DNA of 64,000 nt from Streptomyces sp. Ag109_O5-1 (GTDB lineage: Bacteria; Actinomycetota; Actinomycetes; Streptomycetales; Streptomycetaceae): positions 6,510,001 through 6,574,000 of the forward strand of contig NZ_RKQF01000001.1 of NCBI RefSeq assembly GCF_003814875.1, written 5' to 3'. The notes beneath the pieces were generated by a model that was not told the origin of the DNA, did no database searches, and saw only the letters and a list, made by a program, of their open reading frames with translations. The first letter of the stretch is position 1; each line of letters starts with the position of its first letter. A program made the position numbers and the translations under genes. Of the stretch, positions 60,190 to 64,000 are shown piece after piece.

Positions 60190-60231
60190 GGGGACTCCGG
60201 ACTGAGCTCCGGGGACTCCGGACTGAGCTCC
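60190..60231. repeat. 21-bp tandem duplication upstream of helD
   Basis: Two exact copies of a 21-base unit beginning GGGGACTCCGGACTGAGC, with looser variants in the preceding 40 bases. It ends 10 bases before a short AT-rich stretch that includes the presumed -35 region of helD. Confidence 0.85.
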
Positions 60232-60277
60232 GGTAAAAAATTTAACCGGGTCACGATTTCTCGTTTACGCTGTCTCC

Positions 60278-62281
60278 ATGCAGCAGGAACTCGACCTCGA
60301 ACGTGCCTACCACGACGCCTGCCGGGCCGCCCTCGACCGCATGGTCGAAGGCGCCGCCGAACACGTCGTCACCGGCGAGGACGTCTCAGCCTCCGGCGCC
60401 GACGCCGAGGTGCTCGGGTACCGGCTGCGCAGCCACGCCAAGGAGATGCGCGAGCTGCCGGAGGGCCCGCTGTTCTTCGGCAAGCTGGACTTCGAGACGG
60501 GGGAGCACGCCGGGCAGAGCTACCGCATCGGCCGGCTGCGGATCAGCGAGGAGCCGACCGCTCCGCCCCTCGTCGTCGACTGGCGGGCCCCTGTCTCCCG
60601 CGCCTTCTACCAGGCCGGCCCCGACGACCCCCAGGGCGTCGCGGTACGGCGCCGGTTCGGCTGGGCGCCCGGCAGCCGCGGCGACTCCGCCGACCTCACG
60701 GGGCTGGAGGACGAGCATCTCAGCAAGGGCGAGGCCGGGACCGGAGCGCTGCTCACCCACGAGATCGAACGACCCCGCGTCGGCCCCATGCGGGACATCG
60801 CCGCCACCATCCAGCCCGACCAGGACGACCTGGTCCGGGCCGGCCTCGCCGACTCCGTCTGCGTCCAGGGCGCCCCCGGCACCGGCAAGACCGCCGTCGG
60901 CCTGCACCGCGCCGCGTACCTCCTCTACACGCACCCCCAGCGCATCCGCCGCTCCGGCCTCCTCATCCTCGGCCCCAACCGCACCTTCCTCTCCTACATC
61001 TCCGAGGTCCTCCCGGCCCTGGGCGAGACCGGCGTACGGCAGACCACCCTGCCGGAGGAGATCGGCCGCCACCCGGCCACCGGCACCGACTCCGACCGCA
61101 CCGCCGCGCTCAAGCACGACCCCCGGATGGCCGAGGTCCTGCGCCGGGCGCTGTACGCCCGTATCTCCACCGACGGCATCGACGCCCTCTCGCTCTCGGA
61201 CGGCACCTACACCTGGCGGGTGCCCGCGGCCGTACTGGCCCGGATCGTGGAGGGGGTACGGGACGAGGAACCGCCGTACGCCGTCGGGCGCGAGCGGGTG
61301 CGGGGGCGGGCGATGCGGGCCGTACAGCTGCAGGCCGAACGCCGGGCCGGCCCGCAGCCGGCCGCCTGGACCCGGCGCCTGGAACGCTCCCGCGCCATGA
61401 GCGCCTACCTCGACACCGTCTGGCCCAAGGTGCGCCCGGAGGAGGTGGTCGCCGGACTCCTCACGGACGCCGGGGTGCTGGCGCGGGCCGCCGAAGGCCT
61501 CCTGACCTGCGACGAACAGCGGGAGCTGCGCTGGCCCCGCCCGCCCCGCTCGTACAAGTCCGCCCGCTGGTCACCCGCCGACCTGGTCCTCCTCGACGAG
61601 GTCGCGGGCCTCGTCGAACACCCCGAGGGATACGGCCATATCGTCGTCGACGAGGCCCAGGACCTCTCTCCCATGGAGTGCCGGGCGATCGCCCGCCGGG
61701 CCGTCTTCGGCTCGCTCACCGTCCTCGGCGACCTGGCCCAGGCCACCACCCCCTGGTCGGCGCGGAGCTGGGGCACGGTACTGCGGCACCTCGGCAAACC
61801 TGACGCCGCCGTCGTCCCGCTCACCACCGGCTTCCGCGTCCCGGCCGCGGTCGTGGACCTGACCAACCGGCTGCTGCGGCACCTGGGCACGGACGTGCCC
61901 CCGGCCAAGTCCTACCGGGCCGACGGCGAGCTGACGATCAGCCCGACGCGGGACGTCCACGCCACGACGGTCGCCGCCGTACGGCGGGCCCTCGCACACG
62001 AGGGTTCGGTGGGGGTCGTGGCGGCGGACACGGAGGTGACCGGGGTACGCGCCGCCCTCAAGGCCGCCGGCATCGACCCGGCGGACCCGGACCAACTGGG
62101 CGCCCGGGTGGCGGTGGTCCCGGCGAGCATGGTCAAGGGCCTGGAGTACGACCACGTGGTGGCCGTGGAACCGGCGGCGGTGGCGGAGGCGGAGGAGCGC
62201 GGCCTGCACAGGCTGTACGTGGTCCTGACGAGAGCGGTGTCCAGGCTGGATGTCGTGCACTCCAGAGCGTTGCCTTTCTGA
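60278..62281 (+). CDS. helD: HelD-type RNA polymerase-associated helicase
   Basis: 667 aa UvrD-like ATPase. Walker A GAPGTGKTAVG, motif II IVVDEAQDLSPME, motif III VLGDLAQATTPW. The N-terminal coiled coil and the WRAPVSRAFYQ stretch are typical of HelD. HelD/HelR proteins free stalled RNA polymerase and in some actinomycetes give rifamycin resistance. TACGCT ends six bases before the ATG, so the mRNA is probably leaderless. Confidence 0.88.
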   Translation: MQQELDLERAYHDACRAALDRMVEGAAEHVVTGEDVSASGADAEVLGYRLRSHAKEMRELPEGPLFFGKLDFETGEHAGQSYRIGRLRISEEPTAPPLVVDWRAPVSRAFYQAGPDDPQGVAVRRRFGWAPGSRGDSADLTGLEDEHLSKGEAGTGALLTHEIERPRVGPMRDIAATIQPDQDDLVRAGLADSVCVQGAPGTGKTAVGLHRAAYLLYTHPQRIRRSGLLILGPNRTFLSYISEVLPALGETGVRQTTLPEEIGRHPATGTDSDRTAALKHDPRMAEVLRRALYARISTDGIDALSLSDGTYTWRVPAAVLARIVEGVRDEEPPYAVGRERVRGRAMRAVQLQAERRAGPQPAAWTRRLERSRAMSAYLDTVWPKVRPEEVVAGLLTDAGVLARAAEGLLTCDEQRELRWPRPPRSYKSARWSPADLVLLDEVAGLVEHPEGYGHIVVDEAQDLSPMECRAIARRAVFGSLTVLGDLAQATTPWSARSWGTVLRHLGKPDAAVVPLTTGFRVPAAVVDLTNRLLRHLGTDVPPAKSYRADGELTISPTRDVHATTVAAVRRALAHEGSVGVVAADTEVTGVRAALKAAGIDPADPDQLGARVAVVPASMVKGLEYDHVVAVEPAAVAEAEERGLHRLYVVLTRAVSRLDVVHSRALPF

Positions 62282-62289
62282 GAAGGCCC

Positions 62290-62385
62290 GTTGCAGCGCG
62301 CCCCTTGAGGGGCGCGGGGCGGTATTCGATGTGCGGCTACCGCCGCGTGGGGGCGAGCAACCCCCACACACCCGCAGCCGCGCTA
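62290..62385 (-). repeat. Dispersed GC-rich repeat type B (copy 2)
   Basis: GCGCGCCCCTTGAGGGGCGC hairpin, then TTCGATGTGCGGCTACCGCC, GCGTGGGGGCGAGCAACCC and CCACACACCCGCAGCC. It closely matches 50629-50705 and lies nine bases after the helD stop. Confidence 0.7.
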
Positions 62386-62423
62386 CTGCCTCTCCCGGCA
62401 CTCTCTTGCGATCCTGTCTCCCG

Positions 62424-62909
62424 ATGCTCCTCTTCCTAGACATCGACGGAACCCTCATCCCCTTCGGCGCCCCCGCCGACCACCCCTACCCGGTCTACGG
62501 GACCGACCCCACCCCCTCGTCCCCCCTCCTCACCCGCATCGACCCCGCCCTCGGCCCCCGGCTGGAAGCCCTCCGCTGCGACCTCGTCTGGGCCACCACC
62601 TGGATGGACGACGCGAACACCGTCGTCTCCCCCTGGCTGGGCCTGCCCCCGTTGCCCGTCGTGGAGTGGCCGGACGAGGAGGAGCCGCCCTCGCTGCTGC
62701 ACTGGAAGACCCGGGCGCTGGTGGCATGGGCGGCGGAGCAGCCGTTCGTCTGGATCGACGACGAGATCACCGAGGCGGACTCCGCCTGGGTGGCCATCCA
62801 CCATCACCGCCCCGCCCTCCTCCACCGCGTCGACCACGAGTTCGGCCTGACGGACGCGGACTTCACGGCGCTGGAGGAGTGGCTACGGACGAACCGAGGA
62901 CCGCGGTGA
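62424..62909 (+). CDS. HAD-like hydrolase
   Basis: 161 aa. Motif I LLFLDIDGTLIPFG, motif II region VWATTWMDDAN, Lys in HWKTRALVAW and acidic IDDEITEAD. Similar to HAD domains I recall in small Streptomyces proteins of unknown substrate. ATG at 62424. Confidence 0.88.
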   Translation: MLLFLDIDGTLIPFGAPADHPYPVYGTDPTPSSPLLTRIDPALGPRLEALRCDLVWATTWMDDANTVVSPWLGLPPLPVVEWPDEEEPPSLLHWKTRALVAWAAEQPFVWIDDEITEADSAWVAIHHHRPALLHRVDHEFGLTDADFTALEEWLRTNRGPR

Positions 62910-62996
62910 CGGTGTCAGCGGCAAATCCCCGGCATTGACGGGGAGTTGGGGCACCGGGATGATCGGCGCCGACCCGAGCGACGGAAGGACCGGCCC

Positions 62997-63542
62997 GTGT
63001 CCGCACCCCCTGCCGCCGAGGCGGTAGCGCTCCTCCATGAACTCGGCGCCGCCGAGATCGCCCATCCCGGAGGCACACTCCTCGCCCATCTCCTGCGAGT
63101 CCACGACCAGTTGGCGGCCTGGGACGCCCGTCCGGCCCTCCGGCTCGCGGGTCTGTGCCATGCCTGCTACGGCACCGACGGCTTCCCCACCGCGCTGCTG
63201 GCCCCGGACCGTCGCGCCGAACTCGCGGCGGTGATCGGCGCCGAGGCCGAAGCCGTCGTGTACCTCTACGGGGCGTGCGACCGGAAGGCCACCTATCCGG
63301 TGCTCGCGGAGCCCGACGCCCCCGTCCACGACCGCTTCACCGGCCGCCCCCACATCCCCGAGCCCCGACTCCGCCGGGACCTCGCCGAACTGACGGCCGC
63401 CAACGAACTCGACCTCGTCCGTATCGACCCGTCCTTCCGGGAACGGTGGGGACCCGGACTCCTCACCCTGTTCACCCGCTTCCGCCCCCTGCTGAGCGGG
63501 CCGGCCTGGTCGACCTGCCACGCCCTGCTCACGGAGGACTGA
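62997..63542 (+). CDS. DUF6817-like (HD-domain-like) protein
   Basis: 181 aa from GTG 62997 with GGAAGGA upstream. Pattern HPGGTLLAHLLRVHDQLAAW, then LAGLCHACYGTDGFPTALLA gives the spaced His residues of a metal-dependent HD-like fold. Function unknown. Confidence 0.75.
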   Translation: MSAPPAAEAVALLHELGAAEIAHPGGTLLAHLLRVHDQLAAWDARPALRLAGLCHACYGTDGFPTALLAPDRRAELAAVIGAEAEAVVYLYGACDRKATYPVLAEPDAPVHDRFTGRPHIPEPRLRRDLAELTAANELDLVRIDPSFRERWGPGLLTLFTRFRPLLSGPAWSTCHALLTED

Positions 63543-63575
63543 CGGCCGGTCGCCGGGCCCGTCGGCGGCGAGCCC

Positions 63576-64000
63576 TCAACTCGGCTCGGCGGGGGTGTCC
63601 GCGGGCGTCCCGGGTTTCCCGTGGAGGACCTCTCGGGCCTGGTCCGCGGCGCGCGCGATGCTCTCCGAGATGAAGTCGGTGAACCGGGCGATGTTCTCGA
63701 GGCGGCCGGCGGCCGGGGTGCCCGGACCGAGGACGGCCACACCCTGGCGTGCGGTGTCGGCGAGGTGGGCGGTGGCGCGGGCGCTGGCCATCGTCGACTG
63801 GTACATGACGTCGTCGTCGACGAGGTAACGCTCACGACGGCGTTCGTCGCGCTCCCTGCGGATGAGCCCCTGGCTTTCGAGGAACGCCACCGCCTTGGAG
63901 ACGGAGGCCGGGCTGACCTGGAGGCGCTGGACGAGTTCGGCGGCGGTGAGGCTGCCCGCGTCGGTGGTGTAGAGGCAGACCAGGACCCGGGCCGTCATCC
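63576..64000 (-). CDS. MarR/GbsR-like regulator (5' partial)
   Basis: Frame runs off the window end. Visible winged helix: ARVLVCLYTTDAGSLTAAEL, then LQVSPASVSKAVAFLESQGL and the wing IRRERDERRRERYLVDDDV. GbsR-type proteins have about 30 more residues before this point, so the start is probably outside; ATG at 63998 is internal or an alternative. Confidence 0.82.
   Translation of the reverse strand, partial: MTARVLVCLYTTDAGSLTAAELVQRLQVSPASVSKAVAFLESQGLIRRERDERRRERYLVDDDVMYQSTMASARATAHLADTARQGVAVLGPGTPAAGRLENIARFTDFISESIARAADQAREVLHGKPGTPADTPAEPS

Noticed and set aside
60152..60277. Rifamycin-associated element upstream of helD
   Set aside because: No 19-bp element of the known type was recognised; only 21-bp duplications and an AT-rich stretch are present.

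Overview
The window is high-GC actinomycete DNA and almost certainly comes from a Streptomyces chromosome. It carries Streptomyces developmental genes (devE, devA and devB relatives; rsiG with two intact c-di-GMP motifs), mycothiol synthase, GlnR, Nur and XRE/DUF397 pairs. Many genes start with GTG and several appear leaderless. From memory the gene order resembles the pst-to-devA part of the S. coelicolor core; this was not checked by alignment. No rRNA, tRNA or CRISPR array was seen.

Layout. 1-12 kb is a phosphate block: pstS (5' end missing), pstC, pstA, pstB, a low-affinity Pit transporter with a DUF47/PhoU-like partner, CsoR with a perfect operator, a lipoprotein, and a coupled ppk-CHAD-Nudix operon on the minus strand. 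12.3-15.4 kb is a coupled YtrA-type gntR / ABC-ATPase / two-permease operon controlled by a 14-bp palindrome. 15.5-16.5 kb is a decay zone with a truncated ECF sigma factor and a TnpB remnant. 16.5-19.5 kb holds mshD and a secreted 5'-nucleotidase.

19.5-22.8 kb is the most novel-looking locus. Three tandem genes, absent from ordinary gene calls because of their size, encode related 37-38 aa Lys/Pro/His-rich peptides sharing an MSFxKIxPVKK start. They lie behind AT-rich upstream DNA and ahead of a strong hairpin, five tandem 10-bp repeats, an ABC exporter and a convergent orphan response regulator.

22.8-30 kb has an MprAB-like two-component pair with an HtrA protease, a LacI regulator and glnR. 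30-38 kb holds hydrolases, a MoaD-like protein, an LmeA-like protein and a sulfurtransferase/DUF1416 pair behind a leaderless Cys-containing leader peptide. It also holds a DUF3099 gene whose promoter and first codons are repeated in 143-bp units, and a MarR/esterase pair. 38-47 kb holds XRE/DUF397, a LysR/cupin/DoxX set, a three-gene operon of anchored extracellular proteins, a nitrobindin-like protein, nur and a YgfZ-like protein. 47-52 kb holds an XRE-TPR regulator, dtd, a lectin remnant, rsiG and an Eis-like acetyltransferase.

52-60 kb contains three GntR regulators (devE-, devA- and a third type), each with a GTG start six bases after a -10-like hexamer and AGTTG-type operators. With them are devB, small membrane proteins and a double aminoglycoside-phosphotransferase-fold protein. 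The window ends with TetR, a HelD-type RNA polymerase helicase, a HAD protein, a DUF6817-like protein and a MarR/GbsR-like gene cut by the window edge. A dispersed GC-rich repeat family recurs at gene ends throughout.
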